Positions 44,117 to 55,524 are shown, counted from the first letter of the stretch. The stretch: 64,000 nt of DNA from Deroplatys truncata (GCA_030765065.1 CM060978.1:59548421-59612420), one strand, 5' to 3'. The notes: generated from the sequence alone by a model not told the origin. A program made the numbers and translations.

Positions 44117-44775
44117 CTAACTGAAGAAATTTGACCTAGCTTCGCGCACTTTAGCCAAACAATTGCCCATGTTTTGCCAGTTCCTCTGGTGGGCCAGTAA
44201 ATCCCAAAATGCCAGTCTCTTTCTTGACGGACTTAAGAGCTTTTCTTTGAGTTTAAATGTTCGCTGGTTCCCCCACTGTGCACATTCCACCAAAATATGT
44301 TCCCATTCCTCATCCGAATCACAGAATGGGTAGATTCTCCTGCCAGAATCGTCAGTCATTTTCTGTGCCCTTTAGTCCACCAGTCTAAACCATGCCATTC
44401 CTGATCTTTCCTTTTATTCCTAAGTTAAGTATATATGCTTCTTTACCCCAATTCAATTTTATTTCATTTGCTAGACTTAGAGAAGGTTTAATTTTGCAAT
44501 CTGATTCTATTTCCTGTTGGTTGATATTTATGTCTACTTTTGACGCCTTTCCATATATTTTTGTCATTTATTTCAGGTCTTTGCCGTACTCACACCATTC
44601 CTATTCTCCTCAAACCCTTTCCAATTCAGCGGCCCAAAACTTAGGAGACAGATTTTCTCGCTGGTATTTTTGGATCGTAGTGTGGAGTTATCCCCCTGCA
44701 TCAGCCTCACCCAGCACTTCACTACTCTTAGTTTACAGTGTAATGCCACACATACACACAATTAATCAGCAATGA
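44117..44775 (-). pseudogene. LINE ORF2 C-terminal region, decayed
   Basis: Minus strand, several frames. Upstream block KLRVVKCWVRLMQGDNSTLR (about 44700-44750) leads to LSLANEIKLNWGKEAYILNL (about 44415-44480). Then PFCDSDEEWEHILVECAQW (44280-44340) matches the terminal CPxC...H...C knuckle of LINE ORF2 proteins; the first Cys is changed to Tyr (IYPFC). The frame ends at 44117 and an A-rich stretch follows at 44050-44100 (T-rich on the minus strand), so the true 3' end is unclear. RT and endonuclease domains are absent. Confidence 0.65.
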
Positions 44776-45194
44776 GCTAATTGCTTAACGTTTTATGGAC
44801 ATTTATGAAATATATTGCTAGTTTTGTTCAGTACAGTATCTCAGAACGAGGCAATTATAGTGGCATTGCTGCCGTTGTGATTCAGCTGCTAACATTGTAG
44901 TGAAAAAGTAGCGGAAGGTAATATGTGCGGCCAACATCTGGTAGTGCAGCCAGCATCTGAAAGGGAAACAAACGACGAACCTGGTCGTGGCTGCTTATTT
45001 AGCGCCCTAAGCGACAAAGCATAGCCGAGGGATGTTTTTTTTTAGAAGAGAGGAGACAGGAGCACTTTTGCAATGAAGATGGAAAAAAAAGGCACTTCAA
45101 AAAAAATTTTTAATGGTACTAATACAGAGAATGAATTGTAATATACTTGTTGCTTACGTATTTAATGTCTGAAAATCGGCGGGACGTAAATAGA
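44776..45194. other. No feature recognised
   Basis: Contains short A- and T-runs near 45035 and 45080-45110. No frame or repeat is assigned. Confidence 0.4.
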
Positions 45195-45792
45195 ATAAAG
45201 TACTGAACAAACCCAACTATTAATAACGGATATTTCGCCAATAGCTGATGCCACAAAAAAGTTATTTTAAATAAATTGTGTTTTAAAGAGATCTACACTT
45301 TTTATGCAGTACGTTTTCGTCTGTCACTTAACGAATACAAGTTATACAAGATGATACAAAATTACTTCCGAATAAACAGGACTGCACAGGCTATTCCCAG
45401 AAAATTCAAGATATACATTTTATTTAGCATTTAAAAAGCTTTAATATGGGGTAGTTTAATCAAAATAGTTAGAATCATTTTTTAGAAAATAAGGATTTCG
45501 AAAGATGTTCCAAGTAAAGGTTAGTTTGGGGTGGGGGATTTTCTTGAAAATCTTCAGTCGTATCTTTAAAAGAAGATAACCTGAACAACAGATTTGGTAT
45601 TTATTCGATTTTGGTTGTTGAGTTATCTTGTTTACAGATATACACACACAGACACTCATGGATGTTTTTCTAAAAATGCTTTCTTTGGATTCGGGCGGCT
45701 CAAAACATGTATTTGTGTTGAAATCTAGGTATCGAATTTTTGGGTGGATGCAATACCACCCCTACCTACTGTGTACGTGATAGAGAAAGTAA
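45195..45792 (-). repeat. Family H, old reverse copy
   Basis: Starts mid-element (TAGAATAAAGTACTGAACAAACC) and ends TACGTGATAGAGAAAGT. Older subfamily. Confidence 0.75.
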
Positions 45793-46132
45793 AGAATCGA
45801 GAATTGGTAGTGACATTCGTTATAGGTCATGTTATTCCGCACTGCTGACGTAAGCTTTTCATTCCTTCGCGACATTCTGTTAACCACAATTTGTTTTTAT
45901 CACGTCAGCATTAGCTCCTTACAAGCGGTGGCCAAGAAGGACCTAATATTTTGAATAAATTAACAACTCCTGCGTACTTTGAGTCGCCCGTAAGTTTCAT
46001 AACATTTCATACTTCCTACCCGGATACGGAATAATGTCCCTCTAGAGCATTATAAATCCTTCATCTCCATCTCAAGGATCATGACTACTGCCTTTTCTAC
46101 CAAATATAGAGGGTGCGGGAAAAGAATGCTAA

Positions 46133-46790
46133 CATGGAGGTAACCTTGAGGCAATAATGAATCAGAAAGTTTAATAATGCTACTAGTCATTCTTGGAAAC
46201 AATAATGTAATATTTGTAAAACAGTTTATAAATAGCCAATCAACAACCAGAAGAAAGCTTAGTTAAATAAATGTATTCTATTGGAGTAGGATTAGCCAAA
46301 CAGAAACTGAAATGGAGTAAAATTTACAAATTCAGAAGCGAGTTGCTAGCAGACAGCGTTCCTAACCGGACGTAACAAGCGTCCTCGAGAAGTTTAATGC
46401 GTATTCAGTGTGAGACAAAAAATAGTTTACGTGTTGAAAAGTGCAAGTAATTCATAAACGAATCTCACAGCTATCAGTGAAGTGTTATTTAAATCGTGTC
46501 AAGGAGTGAAGTAAGATTATAATCTGTGTAAGTCTACATTCTTAGCCGTACCACTTCCTGCAAAGAAATTCATGTCTCTAACAATAATACTGACGCAGCC
46601 GAGGCAAACATAAATATATAATTTTTAAAGAAAATTACAAATACAAAGTTAATATTTTTAAAAATTGGGGTGAAGGAGGCCACCGGGTACAATACGTGCG
46701 GTTGCAACTACCTCAAGTTCGGCTCCCCAACTCAACTACTACTTCAAATTGGCTTTCAATACGTGAAGCAACAACTTCACTGGAGACTAT
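46133..46790 (+). repeat. Family L copy 4, 5'-truncated
   Basis: Picks up at GGTAACCTTGAGGCAATAATG, with TAGCCAATCAACAACCAG, GACGCAGCCGAGGCAAACAT and GTGCGGTTGCAACTACCTC. Its end abuts the MITE at 46797. Confidence 0.8.
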
Positions 46791-46796
46791 AGATTA

Positions 46797-47226
46797 GAAA
46801 GGCAGTACCGAAATAAACGTTTGAGGTTAGGAACGAGTCGCAGAAGCTTTTTTACTCTGCTACATGTGTCAACATTAAATCCGTCATTTTAGAGTCTCCG
46901 ATTGTGAAATCTATTTGTTGCATGTCGGATGTAAACAAAACACACTCCTGTACAGTAGTAGTCACTGTCACTAGGTGTGTCTGATGTGAAGTCTACGGAT
47001 GGTACGTTAAAAACGTCTTGTTCAGTACAGTATGCGTTAGTTTCTCATTGTGCACCAGTACTAATTAGTTGAGACTGAACGTACACGCTTGTCGTGTGAG
47101 TTACATTTCATTTTGATGTTTTATAAAGTCAGATTTAAATTATGTTCACGCAGCGCTCCTGTTTTTATACTGCAACTGCGACCTCATGTTCCTAACCTCA
47201 AAATGCTTAGTTTGGTACTGTCTTTC
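46797..47226. mobile_element. MITE-like element, about 430 bp with 50-bp inverted repeats
   Basis: Left arm AGAAAGGCAGTACCGAAATA, then GTTTGAGGTTAGGAACGAG and TCGCAGAAG. The right arm is the complement of GAAAGACAGTACCAAACTAA and TTTGAGGTTAGGAACATGAG (47169-47226). The interior is non-coding. It lies just beyond the point where the mariner coding sequence ends. Confidence 0.75.
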
Positions 47227-47261
47227 ACCTCTACAATTCTCTGCACGTTGTTTTTCCACAG

Positions 47262-48092
47262 GGCTGTATGACGGATGACCCATCAATTCGATTTTTTGAG
47301 CCTTCAAATACTCTATTGTTAGACGAGATGTGTTTGCACTTGCATTGTCTTGATGAAGAACGATCCTACGGTTCTTGTTGGTTTTCCTTACTTCACCGAA
47401 GACTTCCAGCAAGCAAATGTTTCTTTACCATTCGGCATTGACCGTTTTACGTTCCTCTAAAGGCACTGTTGCCACATGGCCAGTTTTGCTGAAAAAGCAG
47501 GCGACCATTTGCTTCGAAGTGCTTCGAGTGCGAACAACTTTTGTTGGATTTGCTCCATCTTGAAACACCCATACAGTCGACTGCTGTTTACGTTCCGGCT
47601 CATACGCATAGATCTATGATTCGTCACCTGTTGCAATCTTATATACGTCTTTTGAGGCACCGCCATTGTATTTCTTGAGCATTTTGGTACACCAATCGAA
47701 ACGAGCATATTTTTGAGATTGCGTCAAATTATGTGGGATGCAACGAGAGAAAACCTTTTTCACGGCTAAATAATCATGCAATATTTTATATATGCTGATG
47801 GAACTAATGCCTCGGATTGCCTCAATCTCACAATGTGACGATCTTTGATTATTAGTTTTTGCACAAGATGATTGTTTTCTGGCACAACTGCTTTTGAACG
47901 ACCTTCACAAACTTCATCATTGAGCGAACGGCGGCCACGATTAAATTCGTTATATCAGCGTTTCATAGTGGCAAAGGATGGAGCTTCGTCGCCAAATGTT
48001 GAAGTTAGTTGATCGATGCACTCTTGTCTTGATAATCCACGTCGAAAGTCGTAATAAATCATTGCACGAACATTTTCACGAGTTAATTCCAT
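47262..48092 (-). pseudogene. mariner transposase pseudogene
   Basis: ATG at 48092 begins MELTRENVRAMIYYDFRRG and LSRQECIDQL, the first HTH of mariner transposases. Next come FGDEAPSFATMKR and a second HTH segment near 47830-47900. The DDE core starts at IATGDES (first catalytic Asp), followed by IYAYEPERKQQSTVWVFQD. RRIVLHQDNASANTS near 47330 holds the second Asp. Similarity ends at GHPSYSP, just before the third catalytic Asp of the SPD box, which is lost. There is one frameshift near 47850 and stops within the core. Three of the stops fall where relatives have Trp, as single G-to-A changes would produce. Confidence 0.85.
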
Positions 48093-48272
48093 GTTTTTGT
48101 TGACACACAATTTTCAAGTTAGTGTAAACAACACAAATGACGCTCTATTGACAAAATGTTTGAAGCAGGAAATGTTCGGTAAAAAATGTCAAACTTTCCA
48201 TTGGAAACGTCAGATGGCACCTACAACACTCAGGGTTACCAAGGTTCAAAATATAAATAAGTGCCCCTTGTA
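47262..48272 (-). mobile_element. mariner element, truncated at its 3' end
   Basis: Minus strand. The 5' terminus is near 48272, where the complement reads TATACAAGGGGCACTTATTT. A leader and a decayed mariner transposase follow. Coding similarity stops at about 47262, and no matching 3' inverted repeat is seen beyond it. Confidence 0.85.
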
Positions 48273-48299
48273 TACATATACTACTTTCTCAAGAAAATA

Positions 48300-49325
48300 C
48301 TTATAGGCGCGCACTTGTCTGTCTGTGAAAAAATAACTGAAAAATGAAAAGTCGAATTAATTCAGAACTTGGTATTTCAGTTCAGAATCGTCCAAGGGTG
48401 CGACAGGAAAGTTTTCTAGAAAATTTCTCTACCCAAAACTTAATGTACATATAACTTAGTTATATGTTTAAAATATTTATACCACAAACAAAACCTTTTA
48501 CTTTCTGTGAGTAAAAGCCATTATTGCTGATGAATTTTGTATAATTTTTTTATAACTGGTAAAACGTAAAAATATAGACAAAAGGTTAGTGAACGAAATA
48601 TGTAGATCTCATTAAAACTCAAGTTATGTCAAATAGGTAAACATTTACCATTTCCGATATATTTGTTATTATTTGCTAGAATGTTTCAAATCATATCTAA
48701 TTCTTCCTTTCCCTACTATCTATCTATAGTAAGAAAAGGAAGCCTTGCATTTCATCCAAATATACGATACAGAAAATACACGTTTTAATGCTCCCTAAAT
48801 CCAAGAAAGAACACTTTTAGTAAAATGTCTGTGCGCGTGTATACGTGTGTATGTGTGTCTATAAACAGTATAGCAAAAAAGTCGAATAAATACCAAACTG
48901 TGTATTCAATTTCAGCATTTTCCAGGTTGCGATCCAAAAAGTTTCTAGAATCATATCCCCATCCCAACCTAAGATTTACATGGAAAATTATTGTAATTTT
49001 TAACTTTCTCAAAATAGCGCACACAGTTTACATTCCTGTTTACAATGTATATCTTGAATTTTATGTTAATACTGTGAAGTCCTCCATTGTGAATTAATTT
49101 TGTGCAATTTTGTAAATCAGGTAAAGCGTCAGGGAGAGAGGAATTATTATTGTATACAGTAGTATCTTGTTAATATACATATTTTATACCTAACAATTTC
49201 AATTGTTAAAGTCGTCATTCGTTTTTGTGTTTTTTTCTCGTGGTATGCAAAGTGCGAAATCTCAAGGCCAACAAAATATATCGACCCACTTTATGATTTG
49301 ATCATCGCTTCAGGCTCCTGAATGC
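48300..49325 (+). repeat. Two old family H forward copies in tandem
   Basis: The first (48300-48711) begins at the microsatellite end (GGCGCGCACTTGTCTGTCTG). The second (48712-49325) starts CCCTACTATCTATCTATAGTAAG. Both are diverged. Confidence 0.75.
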
Positions 49326-49420
49326 CACATTTACCTTCTCCTAGGTAGAGAAGGTATTGCATTCCACCCAAAAATTCTATACCGAGATTTCACTGGAAAT
49401 ACATGTTTTGTGGTCCCTGG
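49326..49420 (+). repeat. Family H forward copy, left part
   Basis: ACCTTCTCCTAGGTAGAGAAGG to CATGTTTTGTGGTCCCTG. It is interrupted by a LINE and resumes at GAATCCAAAACAGG (50338). Confidence 0.8.
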
Positions 49421-49424
49421 TAAA

Positions 49425-49842
49425 TGTCAGTTCTATAGATACACTTAAATTAGTATACTATGCATATTTTAACTCTATCATTGAATATGGAATATTATTT
49501 TGGGGAAACTCGGTAGAAAGTAAAGAATATTCCCCATGCAAAAGAAGGTTATAAGAATCATTTCCAGTACCCATAGTAGACACACTTGCAAATATGTAAA
49601 TATTTTCAATCTTAAAATTCTATGTATGCAATCGAACCGCATTCATTACAAACATGGACATTCATGAGATAAACACTAGACAAAAGGGTAACATCCATCA
49701 TCCCAGTGCAAAGATTTCTTGCTTCCAGAAAGGTGTATATTATGCGACCATAAAAATATTTAATACTCTCCCTAATGATCTTAAGGGAAAAGTTGACAAT
49801 TTCAATGTATTTAAAACTGCTGTTAAAGAATACCTATGCTGA
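49425..49842 (+). pseudogene. LINE ORF2 C-terminus, Jockey-like
   Basis: The frame reads LKLVYYAYFNSIIEYGILFW and GNSVESKE, matching the thumb region LxxxYxxxFxSxxxYGIxFWGNS of insect Jockey-type ORF2. A frameshifted middle follows, then EINTRQKGNIHHPSAKISCF and QKGVYYATIKIFNTLP to the stop after KEYLC at 49842. RT and endonuclease parts are missing through 5' truncation. The last 62 codons are still open, so the copy is only moderately old. Confidence 0.8.
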
Positions 49843-50337
49843 AAAGCACATTATTCTGTAAAATATTATCTGAATGACAAATTATCCTGATGATAATACT
49901 TGTATAGCTCTGTAAGTAGTATTAGTAAATATTAATGACAATTGCCAGTTATATTTGATGCCTGCTGTAGAATTAATGAAGCTATTTAAATGTATGTATT
50001 ATTAAGAACTGAAGTAAATGCTATGCATTACAAATCAAATAGAACAAAATGATGAGACGAACAAAGGTACAAGCCTAGTGAATGTTAAAACAACTGTTCT
50101 TACCTATACGTATGTTAACCTCATAACGGTAAGGAGGTATTCGACTCTGTACAAAATTACACTTGATTTGTTTCATTTTGTATATAATATGTCTCTATTT
50201 TATTTTAAATGTTCTGTATACTATGTAATATTTATGTTTATATGTAATTTTTGTACATTTCCTTGACATGTTCTATGTTCACAAGCCTTTATGGCTGCTA
50301 GTGAACTCGCAGAATACAATCTAATCTAATCTAATCT
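49843..50337 (+). other. LINE 3' UTR
   Basis: AT-rich sequence between the ORF2 stop and the (TCTAA)n tail. A chance 82-codon frame (50018-50266) lies inside it. Confidence 0.6.
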
Positions 50338-50972
50338 GAATCCAAAACAGGTATTTTTAGAAAAGCGTCTGCGGGTGTATGTCAGTGTGTGTATGCATTT
50401 GTGTACAGCATAACTCAAAAGGAAAAGTACCATGAATACCAAATTTGGTATTCGAGTTTGTACCCTCAAAGATGCGACACGAAGATTTTCAAGAAAATTC
50501 CGCAGACTAAACCACCCTTTACAGGGAGCATATTCTGAAATTTTTTATTCCTTCAAAAATGGCTATAACAATTTTGATTAAAATATCGTATATTAAAGAT
50601 ATTTACATTACAAATAAAACGTATATCTTGAATTTTCTGGGAATAGCCTGCGAAGTCCACTTCGGAAGGAATTTTGTATACACCTGGTAAGCGTTAAGCG
50701 ATAGACGAAAGCGTACTAGACATAAAATATAGATCTCATAAAAACATACAATTTATTTCTAAAGTTTTTTTGTGGTATAAGCCATTTCTGAGATATCCTT
50801 TATTAAAGGTTTGAATTCTTAATTTTTTGGTCATTCCCTTAAAGTCCTTTCAGCGTTAGGTCTTTCTTGCGAATGCATGGACATATTATAGAATTTTAAG
50901 GCCAACATAGTCCATAGTCATGCGAAGTCCAGAAAGCCATGTGAATGTATCACAGATTTTTTGAACACAAAA
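50338..50972 (+). repeat. Family H forward copy, right part
   Basis: Continues the 49326 copy from GAATCCAAAACAGGTATTTTT to GTGAATGTATCACAGATTTTTT. Confidence 0.8.
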
Positions 50973-50984
50973 AAATAGTTTTAG

Positions 50985-51830
50985 AATTTGTTGAAAATTT
51001 AGATTAATTTTTAGTTATGGGTACGCTTAAGGGCATAAAGTTGTTGTCTCTCACGTTGCGGGCCCAGAAAGGAAGGGGGAGGAGAAATGTGAGAGAGGGA
51101 TCTATACAATTTTTGAAACGAAAATAAGAATAAAAAATATAAATAAAACATCAAAAGAAGAAATAAATCCAGGCTTAAGACAGGGGTGTCCTTTGACCTA
51201 TTATTTTTTATGTGTGTATATATGGAGAATGTCATTATAGAATGGCAGAATATTTTAAAGAAAATTTTAAAATAGCACTGCTGAATTTGACGACGCTTTT
51301 CTTTGCGGATGACCAAACAGTAATAGTGGAAGATGAAAATAGTCTACAAAGAAGGTCATATTGTTTAAATCAAATGGTCATTAAATATAATTTAGTAATT
51401 TCAGAAAGAAAAACTAAAGTCATGGCTTTCTGTGGTAAGAAATCATTTAGGATTAAGACCATTGAAAATGATAAAACAATGCACAAGTAATAAATTTTAA
51501 TTATTTGGGTGTATTAAGGCTTAATACAACAAATAAGATTAATAACAAATTTAATTTATTTCAACAGATATGTGGGAAAATTGAAAGTTTGTTAACAATA
51601 AAAGTAAGAAGAGAAACTTTGTTGAAATTTTGCAAAGTATTAGCCGTATCAATGCTCTTATGTGGGCAATAATGCTGTGTAATAAGCAAAGCTCTCGAAA
51701 GGAGAGAATATTGGTAGTTGAAATGAGATGTTTAACATATGTAGCCAGGATATACTTTGTTCGATAAAAAGAAAAGTAAAGAGAATCGAAATAAATTAAA
51801 AATGTTTAGCATAATGAACAAGATTGAAGA
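50985..51830 (+). pseudogene. LINE RT fragment with FADD box
   Basis: Best preserved RT in the window. ETKIRIKNINKTSKEEIN leads to GLRQGCPL, the RT fingers/palm box. VYMENVIIEWQNILKK follows, and after a frameshift LLNLTTLFFADDQTVIVEDE, where FADD is the catalytic RT motif. SERKTKVMAFCGKK comes after it, then ICGKIESLLTIKVRRETLLK and LFDKKKSKENRNKLKMF at 51580-51810. The protein ends at KIED, where a SINE is inserted, and its last segment reappears at 52803. The 95 bp before it also occurs at 39665 and 53615-53695. Confidence 0.85.
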
Positions 51831-52081
51831 TAACTCAGTCGGTACAGCACCTGCCTATTGTGATAGGAGTACCGGGTTCGATTCCCGGCTGAGGATGGGT
51901 ATTTTTCTCTAGCCAAGATTATTCCTTATCCTCCCCAGAGTATGGAAGTATAAATGAGAGTGTGAATGTGTGTGATCTAATGATTAAAACCCAAAGTGCC
52001 AGAAACCCAACGTCAAGAATTACACGAGTTAACATCTGCCGATAAGACCAATGAAGTTAAAGACGGGGTATAAATGGAACT
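51831..52081 (+). mobile_element. tRNA-derived SINE C inserted in the LINE
   Basis: Head AACTCAGTCGGTACAGCACC (A box) and ACCGGGTTCGATTCCCGGCT (B box, 51871-51890) with tRNA-like spacing. The body carries TTATTCCTTATCCTCCCC and CCCAAAGTGCCAGAAACCC. It runs into ATGGAACTAAAAAAAAA, where a family H copy begins. This SINE is distinct from A and B. Confidence 0.85.
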
Positions 52082-52802
52082 AAAAAAAAATCTGATGTGT
52101 TACACTCACATGACTTTCTCTACTCTTGGACAAACTATTTTTACAAACGCTTATTCTCCATATGCTTATGTTAATCTTATTGCTAATTTTCTTGTAGATG
52201 CAAGGGGAATATGGTAGACTTTAAGCAATAGTCAAATGTTTTAATAGCTGGTTGTTATGTGGCGCATTCCATTCTCTTTGTATGTCCAGGATATAAAAGA
52301 TGAATAACAAATTCCCATTAGGGAAAAAGTATTGGAAAATTTAAGGGAATAACAAGCAATATATCCAAAATGGTTCACTCAAAAAAAAAAAAAAAAAACG
52401 TAATGACAAAAATTGTGTATTTTAAGGCGGTCTACATTTTTTTGTGTAATAAAATTTTGCCTATCTCTTATGCTTTACCAGTTATGCAAAAGTCGTTCAC
52501 AATGAAGAACACTTTCGGAGACATTACCAGAAAATTCGAGATATACATTTCATATGTCATGAAAATAGCTTAAACATGTGGTATTTTAATCAAAATCGTT
52601 AGAGCCAATTTTGAGAAAATTAAAATTTTCGTAAAATGTTCCATGTAAAGAGTAATCTGGGATGGGGGAATTTTCTTGAAAACCTTCGTGTCGCATCTCT
52701 GGAAGATACTGAACCTAAATACCAAGTTTGGTGTTTATCCGACTGTTCGTTTCTGAGCTTTGTTGTTCACAGACACACACGGACATGTTTCCAAAAATGC
52801 TT
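52082..52802 (-). repeat. Family H reverse copy, truncated, inside the LINE
   Basis: Starts AAAAAAAAATCTGATGTGTTAC and stops at TTTCCAAAAATGC, lacking the last 120 bp or so. LINE coding sequence resumes at once. Confidence 0.85.
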
Positions 52803-52938
52803 ATTCAGAATGGAAAAAGAACCAATATCTCTGAATATTTTAAAATATAAACCACAAGGTAAAAGAATTCGTGGCCGAGCTGGCAAGAGATGGATCGACC
52901 AGTTGTTTCACTTAAATGGAGGCAGAACAGAATAATAA
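52803..52938 (+). pseudogene. LINE ORF2 C-terminal tail, displaced
   Basis: The frame FRMEKEPISLNILKYKPQGK, then RIRGRAGKRWIDQLF, ends in a stop at 52935. It matches the LINE tail (RMxxxRIPxxxLxYxPxGxR then GRPRKRWxDQ) and belongs to the RT fragment that breaks off at 51830. Only about 15 residues are missing between them. Confidence 0.8.
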
Positions 52939-53614
52939 TAGACTAATACTTGAAGGATGATTATGATGTTACATGTGATATTGTATTTCATATAGCCCAG
53001 GACACTTGTGAGAGCAATCTATAGACTCCGCCGGCCAGGATCTCGACGTTGACTTCTAGAACCCTTAAGACCTTAATGTGACACGACCATCTAGAGCCGC
53101 AGGATAATAGTAACATAAATACACTGTAACACAAATCCAAACCCCCACGCTGTAAACTTACAGTGAACAATTCAAGCTTGTGCGCAGCTGAAATCCTTTT
53201 CAAGTGGAAGGGTTGGTTTGGAGAAGGGTTGTTTGACCTAGCCTAATTAGTGGAGGGGTGTAGGTCAAGGTGGGTTACAAACAGATGAAAGAGGATTACA
53301 CTTGTACCGACAGGGCCTCCACCTTTGACCCCGCCCCTTCACCACTGTCCCCCTTGTCTATGTTTTGTGGGATTTCACAGGAATGCACAATTGTCTGTCC
53401 CCTTTTGTTACATAGTTTAATAAATCTGACTTGATAAAATGGCTTTTACATACCGACGTAATGTCGCTAATTTGGTCCTCGCCAGATATGAAACCTGTGT
53501 GATGTAACCACGGTACTACAGACGTAAAGGACGCTTTAACACATCCTGATTCTGGGAATTTGTATTAGCTAATATTAGCAGAACACGGGCTCAATTCATA
53601 TACTGACTATATAG
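52939..53614. other. No gene recognised
   Basis: Non-coding. GC-richer from 53210 to 53400. TTTAATAAATCTGACTTG near 53420 looks like a poly(A) region, so an LTR-like end is possible, but I see no second copy. Confidence 0.4.
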
Positions 53615-53693
53615 ATCCCTCTCTCCTTCCTCTCCCTCTCTGCACCAACAACATGAGAGACAAGAACTTAATGCCGTTAAGGTACTCTTAGCT
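53615..53693 (-). repeat. Third copy of the 95-bp LINE-associated block
   Basis: The complement reads GGTACCTTAACGGCATTAAG, then TTGTCTCTCATGTTG and AGAGAGGGATCTATATAG. This matches the blocks before the LINEs at 39665 and 51018, but no LINE follows here. Confidence 0.75.
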
Positions 53694-55515
53694 AAAAATC
53701 TGCTGTGTTACACTCACATGACTTTCTCTACTCTTGTACCAACTATTTTTAGAAACGCTTATTCTCCATATGCTTCCTGTTAATCGAGATATCGATATGT
53801 TAATCTTATTGCTAATTTTCTTGTAGATGCAAGGGGAATTGCTAGACTTTAAGCGATGTCAAATATTTTAAGAGGTGGTTGCTATGTAGAGTATTCCATT
53901 GCATTACCAGGACAAAACAAAATGCATAATGAATTTGAGAAAAAGTATAAGTATTTTAAAATTTAAGGGAATAAAAGCAATATCTCGAAAGTGGTTTACT
54001 CAACAACAAAAATATATATGACATAAATTGTGTATTTTAACGCGATCTACAGTTTTTGTGCAGCAAAATTTTGTCTATATCTTATGGTTTACCAGTTATG
54101 CAAAAGTCGTTCACTATGAAGAATACTTTTGGAGACATTCCCAGAAAATTCGAGATATGCATTTCATTTGTCATGAAAATATCTTAAACATATTATTATG
54201 ATATTTTAATCAAAATCGTTACAGCCATTTTTGAGAAAATTAAAATTTTCGAAAACTTTTCCATGCAAAGGGTAATCTGGAGTGGGGGGATTTTCTTGGA
54301 AACCTTCATGTCGCATCTCTGGAAGAACCTAAATACCAAGTTTGGTGTTTATCCGACTGTTCGTTTCTGAGTTATGCTGTTCACAGACAAACACACACAC
54401 ACACAGACACACATTGGACATGTTTCCAAAAATGCTTTTTTTGGATTCAGGGGGTCTCAAAACACGTATTTTCGGTGAAATCTCGGTATGGAATTTTTGG
54501 GTGGAATATAATACTTCCTCTACTTACTATATGTAGTAGAGATAATAAAAAGGCTGATGTAATACGTTCACATGACTTTCTCTACCACTATAATTTATTA
54601 GTGTGTATACAAAACATTCTTATTAAAGCTTATTTTTATAACTATTACATTTGTATCAAAATAAATCTTTGCAGAAATAGCTGCAGTAAACATGTCGTTA
54701 GGATACAAAGAGAACAGCGATAGTCAAAACTTTAAAAACTGGACGCTATATGCTGACATTAAAATTCCATTCTCTTTCCATGCAATCACGAGAAACAACT
54801 GAATGTTGAAAGGACTTCAACAGAATGACCAAGAAATGAACAATTCAAACCTTTAATAACGTATATTTCAGAGGTGGCTATGCCACAAATAAAAAATTAT
54901 ACATAATATAAATTGTGTTTTTTCATGAGGTCTATATTTTTTGTGTAGTACGTTTTTGTTTGTTGCTTAGCGTTTACCAGTTATGCAAGATAATACAAAG
55001 TGAAGGCTTAACAGGCGTCCCAGAAAATTCAAGATGTACATTTTATTTTCTATGTAAATATCTTTCATATATAATATTTTAATCAAAATCGCTACAACCA
55101 TTTTTTAGAAAATAAAAAAATTATGAAAAATGTTCCATTAGTTTGGTAGTTTGGGGCGGGGGGATTTTGATGAAAATCTTCGTGTCGGATCTTTGGAAGG
55201 TACTGAACCCAAATACCATGTTTGGTATTTATATAATTTTCGTTTTTACACAAATATCGAGTTTTAAAAATGCTTTTCTTTTTGGATTCAGGCGCCTTAA
55301 AACATGTATATCTGGAGACATCTCGGTATAGATAGATTGGTATTTATCCCAATTTAGCTTTCGAGTTATGCTGTTCATAGACAGACACACGGACATGTTT
55401 CCAAAAATGTTTTATTTGTATTCAGGGCACCTAAATATGCATTTCAGATGAAATATCGGTATCGAATTTTTGGGTGGAATGCAATAATTTCCCTACTTAC
55501 TATACGTACTGGAGA
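53694..55515 (-). repeat. Two family H reverse copies in tandem
   Basis: The first (53694-54546) is near-complete. The second (54547-55515) starts GCTGATGTAATACGTTCACATG and belongs to the older subfamily. Its distal end is duplicated: TTTTTGGATTCAGGCGCC (55273) and again GTATTCAGGGCACC (55419), each followed by CGGTATCGAA-type sequence. Confidence 0.85.
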
Positions 55516-55524
55516 AAGTAAAAA

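Larger units (their letters stand above)
43861..46044. mobile_element. 2.2-kb segment bounded by about 60-bp inverted repeats
   Basis: Left arm: ACATTATTCCGTATCCGGGT, then AGGAGCTATGAAATGTTACG and AAACTTACGG (43866-43915). The right arm is the complement of nearly the same sequence, ending near GTCCCTCTA at 46044. Within it lie a minus-strand LINE remnant and an old family H copy, apparently later insertions. No transposase of its own is visible. Confidence 0.65.
49421..50337 (+). mobile_element. 5'-truncated LINE with (TCTAA)n tail
   Basis: The insertion sits between CCCTG and GAATCC of a family H copy, so both ends are defined. The 5' end is truncated in the coding region. The 3' end has a hairpin-forming GTTCACAAGCC...GGCTGCTAGTGAAC (about 50277-50306) followed by a TCTAA repeat (CAATCTAATCTAATCTAATC). 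Short tandem tails of this kind are a LINE hallmark. A target duplication of no more than about 3 bp (CTG) is visible. Confidence 0.85.

Noticed and set aside
51838-51900. Possible tRNA gene with a good B box
   Set aside because: Continues into a SINE body and A-run; it interrupts a LINE, as a retroposed SINE would.
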